Shown: positions 25,901 through 36,866 of the stretch, in pieces
Position numbering within the stretch: the first letter of the stretch is position 1
Layout of the letters: each line of letters starts with the position of its first letter
NCBI GenBank assembly: GCA_002633005.1
Contig: NMRA01000284.1
Span: forward strand, 454,978 to 518,977
Source: Phoronis australis
Taxonomy: Eukaryota; Phoronida; Phoronidae
Direction of reading: 5' to 3'
Length of the DNA stretch: 64,000 bases
Notes under the pieces: generated by a model
What the model saw: the letters and a program-made list of their open reading frames with translations, nothing else
What the model was told of the DNA's origin: nothing
Database searches by the model: none
Position numbers and translations under genes: made by a program

Positions 25901-28900
25901 TTTTATATAGTTTACTCTCTGTGGGTATCGAAGCTGCAATTTGCCATTAATAACAGTTACAATAGTGTAGCAAAAGAAAGGAATATCGGTATACGCATGA
26001 AGTCAACCAATTTGCTGAAAATTTAAGAAACATAGCTAAGTTCCTGTTGGGACTGTCTCATGTAACTAGCCACTGATGTCATGCTATTGCAAGTAGAACT
26101 ACTCAGTTTTACTGTCGGTTTTGGATGTTATCGTGGGCAGATAAAGTAATTTTGAAGCTACTCGAAAATTCAATTGGACCTTTTACAATCATGAAGTTAG
26201 TCTCATAATATTTCTTACGATGATAGGATTTTATTTCCATTGCTAACAAGAACATAGAAACAATCAGCAACTTGAGAAAATGCTTCAAGGTATACTAGGG
26301 TTAACCAACCCTAAAATATGCAGTCTTAAATGTTTTTAAACGCCAAAATGCTTTGGTTAAGAATTCAACATTAACAGCTGAACAGTGGCCAAAAGCAGCT
26401 TTAAAGTGTTCTTTTGTCATATTAAGGGTTTAAAGATTTTTTAGTCTACTTGTAAAAATCACCACTGACAAATGATTGTCTGCCCCTGTGCCACTGACTG
26501 TGAAGTTGGTGTTCATGTTTGTAACTGCAGGTGGCACTCGGTGTCACATGGCCATGGTATTGAAAAGTGTCCCATTTTATGGCAAGAAATTGTTTCTTCC
26601 CTTTGCTTTGAATGCAAAGAGTCATGATTAGTTGGCAGCTGTAGTATAATAACTGCATTCTTGAAATGAAGGATCTTATTGTAAGGAACAACACACAAGT
26701 TTTTGTTTAACCATGTTACATTATTGCACTGATACAAATAAAACTAATCTCTCAACACAGGGGAATGACAATAACGCTACAACTACTTACAGGGGAGATA
26801 AAAGCTTAACGACAGTGTGAACAAAATATCATCCACAGAAATTAGTCTTTGGAATATTACGCCCAATGCACTCAGGCGATGTGGAATACAGTCTTTACAT
26901 GTTGTTGCCATTTCAAGTCAAGTTAGTAACATCATTGTAAACGATCAACTACCTCTTGGGCCACTGTTGCCATGGCTACAAGGGGTAGAATTTAGCAGAT
27001 AACCACTGTGTGATTAAATCAAAATCCTATACTAAATAATATTTGAATGAAATAAAAATCACGCAGATGTATTGTTTTGTTGATTCGAACGTTTCGAACA
27101 GCACTTAACATCTCCACAGACCAAGAAACTTGTTTCCTATCAAATTGCGTTTCATTTGTTTATTATTAATATATGCTCTGCTGTCCACTATGGAGACACA
27201 AAACACCAGTTGAATACAGGCTGTGACAGCATGGGTTCACGCTTCGACTGCATCTAGATTTAGAGGTAACATTTGGAGGCTAACAGACAGCGGAATGGGG
27301 GCTTCCTACTGCTGGAACAAAGAAGCTTGTCCCTTAATATCCAAATTGTCCACCGCCAGTAGATATATACAGTACAAAGTAATTTCCTTGTTCGCTGAGT
27401 TCATAACTTGTCATAGAATTTTTTGTGAGGGCCTGTGAAAGCATTCCATTAGGACATCAATCGAGTTACTAACTGCATGATTTTGGTACAAGTGACCCCG
27501 CTAATGCATGTTCACTGTAGAGCACATGGCTGCCCATCCTTTTTGTTTGTTTTTGAGCTTGTATCCAACTAAGTTTGTGTGCTCGATGACATGACGATAT
27601 TTCCAGAGCTATGGATCATAATGCTGCCATTGCGAGGGTACAGCCTCGTAGGAAACGTATCAGTGCTCCAGTTCACCCTGTCCCGTCGTCATTGATTACC
27701 GGATGTTTTGGGGCTAGGTAAAAAGAACGGTGCTGCGGTATAATTTGGCTAAATAGATTATCTTTGATTTGCTGGGTTTACAATTTTTCTTGCTCTTGAA
27801 ATATATTTTTCACAATAAGCATAGTGATTTAATTTGGAAAAACTTGAATGCGTCTCCCATGCTGTGGCAGTTGCTGACAAACTAAAATGGCTGCCGTATG
27901 TAGCTTTGATAACTATTAGTTTAAAGCCTTTAGTGAAGTTGTGTGTGATTGCCATGAGCAAGCTTATAAAACCTGATGTTTACATTATGTTCAGATGTTG
28001 TGGGAGTTTTGAAAACTGATATGGATGAGTGCTTGGACCTGTTGACACCAGTTTCCTGTAGTTCTAGGAACTGTGCCTCAATTTCAGGAGTGTCATCTCC
28101 TCAGTTATGAAAAAAATTATGTCTGACTTGTTCCCCTTCGTGTGACATCAACCTTGTCGGAAATGTTTACGTCAGTGTTACCACTTAGATGGTGAAACTT
28201 TTAGTTATGTAACATTCATGTGACAGTGCGTAAAGTCTTACCAATTTAGGGCGCAATATAGCCGACTAGTGAAATTTTATAATATTATTTTTACATCCAT
28301 CATAGGCGCTATCTAGTGAATTCTTTTCCATGATTTGTACCTCAGCTACCATCAGACAAAGTTTTAAAAAAATTGTGGGCACTGACGACAAAGTTAGAAT
28401 CCCATGAAAAATGCAAAACTGGCAAATTGGGAAATTAATTTTGTCCAAAACTGGTGAGATTTTACTGTATCATGCATGATTATCAATGAATTTGATGTGT
28501 GTGTGCGTGGATACTGAAAGTACTTCGACAGTCATACATGGTCACATGGCATGACCCGGTGATTACAAGAGTTTGAAAAGATTTCTGTCCCCGATGAATC
28601 CATCAAAACCCGTCTTATTAGATTTCTGTTGTCGGCCAGTTGTCCTGTGGACTCCCCCATCTGCAAGGATTGCCGAAGGTTTCGAGTTCAAGCCTCGGGT
28701 CCGGACAGAAATCTTTTCCGATTCTTAGGTCACATGATGTGATAACTATGCGACTGTAGAGGTGTTCAAACATTGGAGTAATATGCATTGACCAATGCAT
28801 GCCTCCCCTGATGAACTTCTAATGGACCATGGTTACCTATCCTTTACCATTTTGTATGACCTTTGAAATGTCTTGACCTTTTTGTCCAGTGCTATGGGCT

Positions 28901-31900
28901 ACTGCTAGTGTAGCATGTTTGATATTTTTATTTTTTGCGAGTTGTCAAGTTTCTTGTTATGTTGCTTTTGGTTGTAGCCGTAATGGTAACCAGCCATGAT
29001 GGTAATTGAATGCTTACACCTGATATGGATTCTTTCAGCCTTGGGTCCATTGTGACAGTGGTAGCGCCTCACTTGTCAGCAATACAGTTTTCGCTTTTCG
29101 TTTTTGTTTCCATTTTTTATCAAGAAGCCTTCATGAAAATTGTCAATTCTTTTTGTAGGAAAGATTGACTTTGTCTGTTCACCTTCATGTGAAATTTGGA
29201 ACTCTCTGTGTTATTAATGAGGCAAGACGTTTAGTTTCAATTTCGGATGAACAATGCCATTTGTTGGAACATTCTAGTTTCTTTCTACGTTTAGATTTTG
29301 TCCATGCGTTTTGCGAGAAACTTAAAGGCGAAGGCAACCATTTTTCATGTCATTTTTATTAAAAATAAGGTTCTTTGATTATCCCAGACATATTTTTCAG
29401 TTAATAACAGCTTCTCGTAATTTAATTAAGTACTCGTCCCCTACTCTTGTTTCATTCAAGTACACTGTGACTAATTCTGTCTAAGGGACTCCTGCTTCTA
29501 CTGAGTGAAGACACTGCTGTAAGGCAATTAACCTCGTTTCACTAGTTTATTTTTTGTCGTTACGCGTTATTCATGTTACGGTAAAGATTCGTCAGTTTGG
29601 GACACATGGTGAACAGTTGAAATTTCATTTTGTCAAATTTCTCAACAAAAGTAACTTTTCGAGAAAACGTACTTTTAACATGGCGTGTATGCCGTAACTA
29701 TTAGCAAACAACATTTGGTGAAATTTTGAGCGTTTTGCAACAATGTGATACGCTTCACAAAAGTAGAAATACGGCAGTTTTATCATTTCTTTTTGTCACA
29801 AATTGAAGAATGTCTTCCGTATTATGTGCTGTGTTGTAACAGAACATATGAGGTTAATCACTCCAGTCATTCCTCTTTTGGCCTGAAAGTACCATTGTGT
29901 GGCGGTTTGCAGTAAAATATTAACCAATTTAGGACACAATACGTCATAAAATAATATAATTAGTACCGGTAATTTGTATTTTTATACCACCTTTCCTTTA
30001 AAACATTTTAAGAACTTGAGTTGTCGGAATGTTCAACTTTCCCTTGTTTCTGTCCACCCTCTGGTACTTACACACATATTACTTGATTAATAACGACCTT
30101 GTTGTGTTTCAGGGCACGTCGTTACAAACCCATCGAGTTTGATGACGTACACGCTGCGTCATCCGATGATGATTTCAAGCACACGAGCGTCGGTCTTTTG
30201 GACGATCCGGATATACAGAACGCTCTACGCAAATCCTGGAGTTGTCAGGACATCGGGGACGTCAACAACTCTGACGAGGATGAGGTGAGGGTACAATGGA
30301 GGTGAAGGGGTTGTTATGCTTCCTCGTCGTCACTGGCAACCAAATGTCTGTTTCATGACGAGTGACATATTTCCGAAAAAATTTAATCTTACTTCAGCCT
30401 AGTGAAAAGTTATTAAATTATTATGAAATATTGCAAAACTTTGAGGTACTAACAATTACGTAAAAAAGTATTTACAACCAGCAAGGTGGTAGGGTAAATT
30501 TTATATGGTTTCACGAAATTTAAAAATGACTAGAGACTTAAAGCAGCGCCTGGCTTAAATATTGATAAACACAATGAAGTTAGATAGTCAATGGATACTT
30601 ATGACAGGATGAAAACACGGCACCTTGAAGCCTTTATTCAACTGATTTTTGTTGTTTTATATACACTGACTGGATATATCATGGTTTTCCAACCAACATT
30701 TAGAGCGTCTATAAGCCTTCATTCTGTAACAAAAATGATACCTGATTGAGACTACTCGTCGTTTGAAAATTGGTTTCGTAGTCCAAATAGGAGTAACTCC
30801 TGTGCTTAGAGAGAACTGACTATCCAATATTGCTTGAGACCAGTTTCTACAGGATGGCTTGTCACGGCTTGTTATTTGATGAATGACAAACTGTCAGATC
30901 TTCATGAGATGAGAAATCACCTTTCATTTGGGTAATTAACAAATTGTTAGTGGTGCAAATAAGTGTTTAGATTCATGGACGGAACGTTAGTTTATTGTCA
31001 CTTAAACAATTCCCACAACAACATCAATATAAATTTATGATATAGATGAATATAAGATTGTCAAATGATACACGAAGTAACCTTTCATGCCCCATCGCCT
31101 CACCATGGAAACAGAGCAAACAACAAAGGCCAGTTAGTTCAGGTTCTTTGGCTCTTAGTACAATTCACACCAAAGTAATGAGACACACTGACCTGGAATG
31201 CTCAGTCATGATGGCTAGGCGCAAGCTTATTTCCACATCATGGTGGCAAAGTGCAAGGATAATTCGCCTACGTTTCAGCTAGAATGTCTTTTGTGCCGTA
31301 CTAGTGTACAGTACAGTATTGCATAGACCTCCATTGTGTGCTGGTGTTGTTGATGGCTGTGTAATTTTGATAAAGTTTCATGGGTGATGTCACGTAGTTT
31401 GAAAATAAGGTGCAGTATTCTTGACAGTAAATTAGACACACTTTGACACAACTCTGCCAGACTTAGTCACACTTAGACAGACATATTTTTAGTTTTATAT
31501 GTCAGTTTAGTCTAACTTTAGTTGCTGTGAAGTAGGCATTTTTGTCTAACTTTTGTCAGAGTTTAATGTGACCTAATTGTGACTATGCGCTTATTTTTGA
31601 TTTACATGTATGTAATGGACGGGCACAGTTAATTGGCAACTTGTACATAGCACGCTTAAATTGGGACTTGTAGAATGGCCTGTTATAAGTGAGCAAACTT
31701 TGATATCAGGATCGTTGTAATGTACTCTGACTGTTGTAGATTGTGTATAACACAGGAGAACAAAACTGCCATCTCATTTCAGCTCTTTGGAGGTTCAACG
31801 GAAAATGTGGGTTCGTCGTTGCTTGTTCCATCTCCAAAGCATTCAATAAGAAAAAACGTGTCAGACACAGCATTGGACGAACGACAGGTAAACACCTTTG

Positions 31901-33713
31901 GAATGTAATGTGTGTTGGTGTCTTCTTGAGAATTGAATGGCTTAGTGCTCTCTGATTATGTAGCTGTGTACTGTACTCATTGTGTGCTGTACCGTTACTA
32001 TTCATTCATTGATAGTGTTTGTGGAGAAACAATAAATTTCTCGTTTTCAGCTCTTCACATACTTTTCTACGTAATTATAATTGTAAATTTCAGTTCAGAG
32101 TTGAAAGTATCGGATATTCTGTTCGGTATAACAATGGAGAATGAATCAATTTGTTATTGTAGCACCAGACAACGGAAGTGATACCACCAATAGCGCCACC
32201 TAGGAGAAAGCGTGGGAACTGCAATGATGCTCCTCTGATCACCCTCAGCTCAATTGCTCCAGACATTTCCGGAAGCGACTCAGAACGCAGCGCCAGTGAC
32301 AATGAGGCTCAAATGTTCAATCAACAGCAGTTGTCGGAAAACTCTTCAGCGTCAGCCTGGTCTAAATTACCTGAACAGGATATTCGAGGTAACGCAGATT
32401 CTCTGGAGCGGAACAGAGTGCGACAACTTTCACAGATGTTTAACCATGACATCACGAAGCGCATTGCTGAGCAGAAAACGGGAAAGATCTCGCAGCCTTG
32501 TCATGTGACCAAATTGCCAGAAGTCACCGTTAATACGCTGAAAGATGAGACCGTGAGTGGTAGCAATGCGGATACTATAGAAAGGAATAAAGTGAAACAC
32601 CTGTCGCAGATGTTTCATCAGGACATCACCAAACATATAGTAGAGCAGCAGACTGGCAAGTTGTACGAGCCGGCGTATCGGTCGTTGGAAAACAAACCGA
32701 AAATCTCGCGGCACGAAGCGTTTCGTGACTCCAACCGACCCGTGCCGTCACGAAGACCATCTAAAGCAAAGAAGACAGAGCAGATTATACAACAGTTAAC
32801 TGGGCATGCTCAGTCGTCTGAGACTAGACCCAGCGCCGTGGACGGTGTCGCCTCTGGAGAGACGCTGTCATCCGAGACTAGATCCAGCGCTGTGGACGGC
32901 ATTGCCTCTGGAGAGGTGCACGATTCTACAAACACGGACGTACTGTTTGATCCATTTGGTCTCAATACAAGCTCTTCGAATCGCGAGACTAAAAGTGACG
33001 AAGAGTCACTGGTGCTTAGTAAAACTGTGTTAGGAATGAGTGAGCAGTCACCAGATGGAGCTCAACTATCGCCCAATACTAATTTGTTGAAAGAGTGGGA
33101 ATTGAACTTTGATTTGTCGTCGGCCAATCAGGCATCGGTGACACCCATGGGTGACCAGTCGGCAAATGCAAGTGGCAGTGATGCAAGCTTGGCTGCTTCA
33201 CAGACGCTTGCTGCAAATGCTTTAAAAATTCATGTTCGGGGTCCTTATGGGTCAGGTGGTTATGAGGCGAATCCAAAGTTCATGGAAGTGACTACTTATG
33301 CCAATCAGTCAAACTATGCGTCCACTCCACCCACCAGTGTCGCAAATGCAATGTGGACACAGAAAAGGACCTCGCCAAACTATAGTGCAATTTTTACATC
33401 GGATTTAATGTCACCCGGTGTTTTTGGCTCATTGGATAAACGTCAACCCAATCTTAACCAGAGACAGAACTGTCCTTCCCCACTAACGGTGCAGAAACCA
33501 GTCACCAGTGCACCTATGCAACCAGGGTTTTATAGCGGTAACGCTCCCAACAGTGTCCCTAATTTTGAACAGAGTAGTCGTCCAACTGCTAATAGTAGTG
33601 TCCTAAGGCCGCAACAGGCAAAGCCAACCACCTCTGATCCATTCGCAGACCTGGACCCACTGAAGAGTATGGTTCAGACAAAAAGTCAACAGAAATGGGA
33701 AACATTTCAGTGA
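7938..33713 (+). CDS. DENND1: DENN domain-containing protein 1 (connecdenn), Rab35 GEF
   Basis: Family role: guanine-nucleotide exchange factor for Rab35 on clathrin-coated pits and endosomes, with a tail that binds AP-2 and clathrin. Exons: 7938–7954, 9925–9992, 10840–11038, 11348–11513, 12399–12514, 13246–13441, 15794–15895, 16457–16571, 16993–17126, 17864–17992, 18526–18552, 19668–19700, 19783–19803, 20050–20112, 21043–21093, 21495–21577, 23929–23937, 27607–27717, 30113–30284, 31783–31887, 32163–33713. The sum is 3468 nt, 1155 residues plus stop, with every junction in phase. Start MGSRLR resembles human MGSRIK. Landmarks: IPENRNLTEYYNAVD, SMLYERRILV, YPMFWQHLYIPVLP, PMPFLIGIH, DGVARAFLR, RLDLLNSGEGFSD and the C-terminal WETFQ. 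The DENN module is about residues 1–400; the rest is low-complexity. The A/B/C paralogue cannot be chosen, and a pre-duplication invertebrate gene is likely. Micro-exons make several isoforms probable. Confidence 0.94.
9925..13441 (+). CDS. DENND1: DENND1 exons 2–6: uDENN and first part of cDENN
   Basis: Exons 9925–9992, 10840–11038, 11348–11513, 12399–12514 and 13246–13441 encode residues of about 6–254. They include DIDGNYTFGFCR, FLPWYEIFYKLLNKVGEIL, IPENRNLTEYYNAVD and MLYERRILVTSRKLS, which runs into ACVHGCASLIYPMFWQHLY. These match the conserved core of the DENN module that binds Rab35. Exon 4 ends at a donor that is copied downstream in 23-base steps (see repeat at 11505–11615). Confidence 0.93.
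11505..11615 (+). repeat. 23-bp tandem repeat containing the exon 4 splice donor
   Basis: The exon–intron junction AACAGT|GTAAGT at 11514 recurs at exact 23-base steps: AACAGT|GTAAG at 11537, then AACAGT|GTAAGT at 11560, 11583 and 11606. The filler between is mostly CAGGGATAGTG. The repeat therefore appears to have grown out of the splice site itself. Confidence 0.9.
14132..15517 (-). mobile_element. piggyBac-like element remnant in DENND1 intron 6
   Basis: Flanked by TTAA on both sides (14132–14135 and 15514–15517), the target used by piggyBac elements. Inverted ends start CTCATTCGACCCTGAGCGCC and, on the other strand, CTCATTCCTCCCTGATC, both reaching CGCCATATGG. On the minus strand near 14460–14600 a frame rich in D, S, T and Y includes DFSDYGYDSVDTDGTDWSD and DFSDLDYNED, like the acidic N-terminus of piggyBac transposases. 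No catalytic core was seen, so this is an internally deleted, non-autonomous copy. Confidence 0.65.
15794..17992 (+). CDS. DENND1: DENND1 exons 7–10: end of cDENN and dDENN
   Basis: Exons 15794–15895, 16457–16571, 16993–17126 and 17864–17992 encode residues of about 255–414. The sequence includes KARKMDLGDVVILDADKNT, SSLKKKLKHQQ, DGVARAFLRTLVNLIGGYRD, FDEEAFINSR and FIEERLDLLNSGEGFSDIFEEE, which match the C-terminal part of the DENN module in human DENND1 proteins. Junction phases are consistent. Confidence 0.93.
18526..20112 (+). CDS. DENND1: DENND1 micro-exon run (27, 33, 21 and 63 nt)
   Basis: Exons 18526–18552 (KQGKKFTLK), 19668–19700 (ANPVIRSTFET), 19783–19803 (NPFSNLW) and 20050–20112 (VKHKGKKAMKDLKTKIEELRR). 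Each has a good acceptor and donor and a length divisible by three, all in phase 0, so any can be skipped without a frameshift. Together they make a basic linker after the DENN module, like the KTKANPAMKTVYKFAKDHAK region of human DENND1A. NPF is also the classic ligand of EH domains. Confidence 0.8.
20211..22066. repeat. First copy of 1.86-kb apparent duplication
   Basis: Nearly identical to 22068–23936, with scattered substitutions and small indels (one of about 15 bases near 21185). It ends at GCTAAGAA directly before the N at 22067. Carries exons 15 (21043–21093) and 16 (21495–21577). Best read as the second haplotype, or an unmerged contig end, placed next to its partner. Confidence 0.85.
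21043..21577 (+). CDS. DENND1: DENND1 exons 15–16: proline/arginine-rich segment
   Basis: Exon 15 (21043–21093) encodes DEEMPTTVIGAQLKAER. Exon 16 (21495–21577) encodes PPRPPLPGQRSV followed by an Arg/Ser-rich stretch ending SSYE. PPRPPLP fits an SH3-binding proline motif and aligns with the VRPPRPHVVKRP region of human DENND1A. Identical protein is encoded by the second copy at 22898–22948 and 23363–23445. Confidence 0.85.
22068..23936. repeat. Second copy of 1.86-kb apparent duplication
   Basis: Starts directly after the N with AGTGCATTGTTGATTC, matching 20211, and runs into unique sequence at GCTAAGAATGTAAGC. It carries second copies of DENND1 exons 15 (22898–22948) and 16 (23363–23445). 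Using both sets in one transcript would break the frame, because exon 16 ends in phase 2 and exon 15 needs phase 0. This supports an assembly artefact rather than a real exon duplication. Confidence 0.85.
23929..23937 (+). CDS. DENND1: Possible 9-nt DENND1 micro-exon
   Basis: ACTTGCAG|GCTAAGAAT|GTAAGC gives a 9-base exon that keeps phase 2 and would insert three residues. The flanking splice sites are good, but skipping it also leaves the reading frame intact, so it is optional at best. The first copy of the duplication stops inside it at the N. Confidence 0.45.
24912..24929 (+). CDS. DENND1: Candidate 18-nt cassette exon in DENND1 intron
   Basis: TTTAACAG|GGCAATGACAACACCCAG|GTTTGT is bounded by AG and GT, has no stop in the phase set by the neighbouring exons and is divisible by three. 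No homology supports it, so it could be chance. Confidence 0.25.
24940..27606. other. DENND1 intron, unassigned sequence
   Basis: No exon recognised between the candidate at 24912 and the exon at 27607. Around 25230–25600 open frames on both strands overlap. The minus-strand reading has protein-like stretches (for example NKCIDLLNDVLKN) broken by stops, which suggests an old transposon-derived fragment, but I could not assign a family. Confidence 0.35.
27607..31887 (+). CDS. DENND1: DENND1 exons 18–20: start of the disordered tail
   Basis: Exon 27607–27717 encodes a basic segment containing RVQPRRKRISAPVHPVPSS. Exon 30113–30284 encodes RARRYKPIEFDDVHAASSDD, then SVGLLDDPDIQNALRKSWS, and ends in acidic residues SDEDE. 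Exon 31783–31887 encodes LFGGSTENVGSSLLVPSPKH. GLLDDPD and the acidic clusters suit the endocytic-adaptor binding tail of this family. Phases are 2, 2 and 0 and agree with both neighbours. Confidence 0.85.
32163..33713 (+). CDS. DENND1: DENND1 terminal exon: repeat region and AP-2 motifs
   Basis: After TTGTAG the exon reads HQTTEVIPPIAPPRRKRGN and stays open to TGA at 33711. It encodes about 516 residues rich in S, T, N, Q and P. It holds two 33-residue repeats (32391–32489 and 32565–32663), a tandem 18-residue repeat (32814–32921), and the AP-2 ear ligands DPF (in LFDPFGLN and SDPFADLDP) and C-terminal WETF, a WxxF-type motif as in human DENND1A. The C-terminal SDPFADLDPLKSMV region aligns with RDPFEDLL of human DENND1A. 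Confidence 0.93.
   Translation, partial: HQTTEVIPPIAPPRRKRGNCNDAPLITLSSIAPDISGSDSERSASDNEAQMFNQQQLSENSSASAWSKLPEQDIRGNADSLERNRVRQLSQMFNHDITKRIAEQKTGKISQPCHVTKLPEVTVNTLKDETVSGSNADTIERNKVKHLSQMFHQDITKHIVEQQTGKLYEPAYRSLENKPKISRHEAFRDSNRPVPSRRPSKAKKTEQIIQQLTGHAQSSETRPSAVDGVASGETLSSETRSSAVDGIASGEVHDSTNTDVLFDPFGLNTSSSNRETKSDEESLVLSKTVLGMSEQSPDGAQLSPNTNLLKEWELNFDLSSANQASVTPMGDQSANASGSDASLAASQTLAANALKIHVRGPYGSGGYEANPKFMEVTTYANQSNYASTPPTSVANAMWTQKRTSPNYSAIFTSDLMSPGVFGSLDKRQPNLNQRQNCPSPLTVQKPVTSAPMQPGFYSGNAPNSVPNFEQSSRPTANSSVLRPQQAKPTTSDPFADLDPLKSMVQTKSQQKWETFQ
32391..32663 (+). repeat. Two 33-residue protein repeats in the DENND1 tail
   Basis: Copy 1 (32391–32489) and copy 2 (32565–32663) share 22 of 33 residues: NAD..ERN.V..LSQMF..DITK.I.EQ.TGK. 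Most differences are conservative (L/I, R/K, I/L). They are 174 nt apart start to start. The spacing of hydrophobic residues suits short helices, so this is probably a duplicated linear interaction motif. Confidence 0.85.
32814..32921 (+). repeat. 54-bp tandem repeat in DENND1 coding sequence
   Basis: Two in-frame units encode SSETRPSAVDGVASGE and SSETRSSAVDGIASGE, each followed by two residues. A recent in-frame duplication. Confidence 0.85.
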
Positions 33714-34870
33714 AACTTGTTTGTGGTGTACTCTGTTAGCCATTGACCTTTTTACACATAGCGAGAGACATGTTCACAAAGGATTGTGGGACAATGCTGA
33801 GCAGCGCTGACTGCAGACGTAGATAAACGATCTGGATAGAGATCACTTTATTTTAGCTGCCAGATGTTCAGTTTGTCATACATATGAGGTAATAGCTAGC
33901 ATCTATCCCAAATCAACCGGCAGTTTACCGAGCAGATGATCGCACACAGAGTTTTGCTGTCTGTAAAAAGGTCAATTTTCAACTAGAGGTTGGTGTTTTG
34001 TCTCGAAGATTTTTCACCTCTGGAATTCCTGTACCCTTTGTTTCTTTCTCCCCTCCGGATTGTTTCAGCATATTAGTTTGTTGAAATAGAAATGCTGTTC
34101 AACTGATATAGGGATTGTTTGATATTTTTATGGACTTAATGGTGCTGTATCTGATTGAAACCTTGATCATGAAAAGTTGACAGTGCGCCACCTGGTGCGC
34201 ATATGCTGAACTGTGTGTCAAATTCACAATCTGGAAACCGGATTCAAACAATGACTGTGTTTGACATGAAAACTGCAAACATTAAAGAAAGCGATAATAT
34301 CCTGCAGATTTGATTTAGATGTTAGTGTACGGTAAGTCAGTAATGTTACCCTCTTGATAAAGAATTGAAATTCATGGCTAGGGTAACAGTTGAGTCTTCA
34401 CAGTGTGAGTGGATGTGTCCAGAGATTTCTGTTTATTTTAACAAATATGAAATAGAAATGCGATCCCGTGGAAACAAAATTGTTTGATAATGGATTCTGT
34501 CTGCAGTATGTGCTTTAGGCTACTGGACAAAGAAATTTCTTTGAACAGCTTTTCCCAAGTCTGGGAATCATGATTTTTTTTCAAAAGCAAATAACACTAT
34601 TTCAAGTTCACGGGATGCCAGATCACTGTTGCAGCATCAGGTAGAAGCTTTGGTCTTGTTATCCCTGAAATCTGTGGCAGATCAAATTTGCCAACTCTTT
34701 TAACTCGTTTCCAGTCTCTTGGCCGGCTTTGGTCCTTCACTCACCATGACTAAAGTACCCGGTATGCTTAATTTTTAACAAATTAAAATACTCTGTTAAA
34801 ATCAAGACCGACAAAAGATTTCAACTTGAGACCAGAACACCCCAGGTAGTAAACAAATTTTAAAAATAAA
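33714..34870 (+). other. DENND1 3' UTR (probable)
   Basis: Non-coding sequence from the stop codon to the first canonical AATAAA on this strand, at 34865–34870. A later signal is possible. No structure or gene is seen inside. Confidence 0.5.
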
Positions 34871-35900
34871 TTACATATTCAAGGTTTAATGAGGTACAGC
34901 ACCGTTAAACGATGTACCCTTCATAGTGTATTTACTATTTATCAGAACACTTTGATCACTGTCAAAATCATTTTTTTGTATTAGTTACCCCGTCTATGTG
35001 GTAGATTCATTGTGACCTCAGGTATCTGGGGGAAAACGGATTTCTGGCATCTCGTTTTTAGTTAAATATTTAATTTTATGCCATTTCATGCCAGATTTAG
35101 CACGCATTTGTTGCAATTACATTGATTTTGTGTTAATATTGGTTATTATAAATAGAACTTGTGAAATTTGATGCAATACATTTTTGGTGAGCTTGCCTGG
35201 ATTATACTGATGATAATTCGTGGATGAAGAGACATGTTGGTTGGTATGGAAACTGATTTGTTTTACACTGGATAACACCACGCTGTAACACCATGCTATT
35301 ATTTCATGTACAAAAGAACAAAAACACATTCACACACATACATGCAAGGACACCGTCAAAATGTAGAAATATTTCCTTATACGTACATTTGGTTTATACA
35401 TTAAAATTCTGCCATTCTTCAGAGAAGCTTTGTTTAAATTAATGTTATATACATTCAAATATATCCCATGGAAAATGTATTTTATATCAGCTTATGTATC
35501 CCAGCCCTGGAGTTCCACATTAAATGCAATTTTTGAAAAGTTGATGAAATTTTCTTGTAGTTAGTGTCAAAACTCCATTTATTTTTGATTATGTAGTTTA
35601 CCTGACTTACCGAAATTTCTTGGTTTTCACTTTTAAAAGACGGAATTATAGTAATTAACATTGAACTCTTACTTTCCCATAAACTTCATGAGCCTTACTG
35701 TAAGCAAAATAACGAAGCAAAGATAAGTTGAAAGAAATGTTTTTTCAGAAAAAAATGCACTTCTACAGTACAGTTTGTGCTCAGAAGGGTTTCCAGAAGG
35801 CTTTCCCATATCGGTCATTAAATTTCATAACTACATGTCTTGCCCAAATCCTTGAAATGAAGGATTTGTAGTAACAACTAATCTAGTTTACAAAATTTAA
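34871..35900. other. Convergent intergenic spacer
   Basis: AT-rich sequence between the predicted ends of DENND1 (+) and CENPA (-). No ORF with family similarity and no clear repeat seen. Confidence 0.5.
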
Positions 35901-35906
35901 TTTATT
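35901..35906 (-). terminator. Possible CENPA polyadenylation signal
   Basis: TTTATT on the + strand is AATAAA on the minus strand, about 830 bases past the CENPA stop codon. It is the first canonical signal I found downstream, and the intervening 36,000s hold no other gene. Confidence 0.4.
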
Positions 35907-36731
35907 AACAATTTAGTTTTACATAAAAACATCATTCATCAGAGCACTTTAAAATCTTGTCTTAAAATTACAGCATAACAAATGCAGGCAAACTAAAATA
36001 CAGATATTCATGCATAAAATTTTTCCTATAAGGAAAAACATTTCGAAATTGCGATAACATTGACTTCCATCCATTACAACACTTTTTTAAATGTCAATGT
36101 ACATATAAAACGAATGAAAGATTTAATGTAAGACATTTTGAGATGACCCAAGAAACTGGAAGGCAGAGATTCACAAATAACTCGCAAATCTGAATTCACC
36201 GCGAGCAAGTACATTATGTTAAAAGGCAAACTTTTATCCAGTTCAAATTAATACCTATAACAGCGAATATCTCGCACATGTCACCATGGCATGGTACAAC
36301 CCACCTTTCAACAAATGGTTACAGGGTGGGCTAAACATTTTTGCAAAAGCTGTACTTTATCCGTTTCAGTGATGATGCACAATTCCACTGGGCAACTGGG
36401 GCTAACCGCAAGAGCACATGATCTGTGAAAATAAGGTGTGCCACTGATGGCAGAGGAACCATTGGGCAACATTATTTAACCTCATTAACTATTGAATTGT
36501 ACTTAGAAAAAGTGGCAAAATAAGGAGCTATAGGTATCGAACAACAATTTCATGTTTCTGTGGCATGTTTTTGAAAAAAATTGAAACTCCTGAAACGGAA
36601 CAAAAAAGTGCATAATCAGAATGCATTTTTTGTCCCACACCATAACCAGTTGAACAGCCATGCAGGAAGCTGTGCACTGAAGCACCTGGAAGACACAAAA
36701 ATCCAGCAGCTCGATTAGAGGTGGCGCCACG

Positions 36732-36866
36732 TCATCCCATTCCACCATGTCGACCGCGTATCCGACGTGCCAACTGAATGTCCTTGACCATTAAGGTCAC
36801 GCGTTTGGCGTGCAACGTACACAGATAAGCGTCCTCGAATAAATGTGTAAGAAAAGACTCAGCAGC
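36732..36866 (-). CDS. CENPA: CENPA exon 4: alpha-2, alpha-3 and C-terminus
   Basis: After CATTTCAG the exon reads [20 protein letters not shown], then [18 protein letters not shown], ending RHGGMG and TGA. AESFL and FEDAYL match CENP-A rather than the SEAYL and FEDTNL of H3. The C-tail is where CENP-C binds. Confidence 0.95.
   Translation of the reverse strand, partial: AAESFLTHLFEDAYLCTLHAKRVTLMVKDIQLARRIRGRHGGMG

Noticed and set aside
28610-28740. tRNA-like B box (GAGTTCAAGCCTC) in a DENND1 intron
   Set aside because: The A box and acceptor pairing are poor; a degenerate SINE is possible but unsupported.
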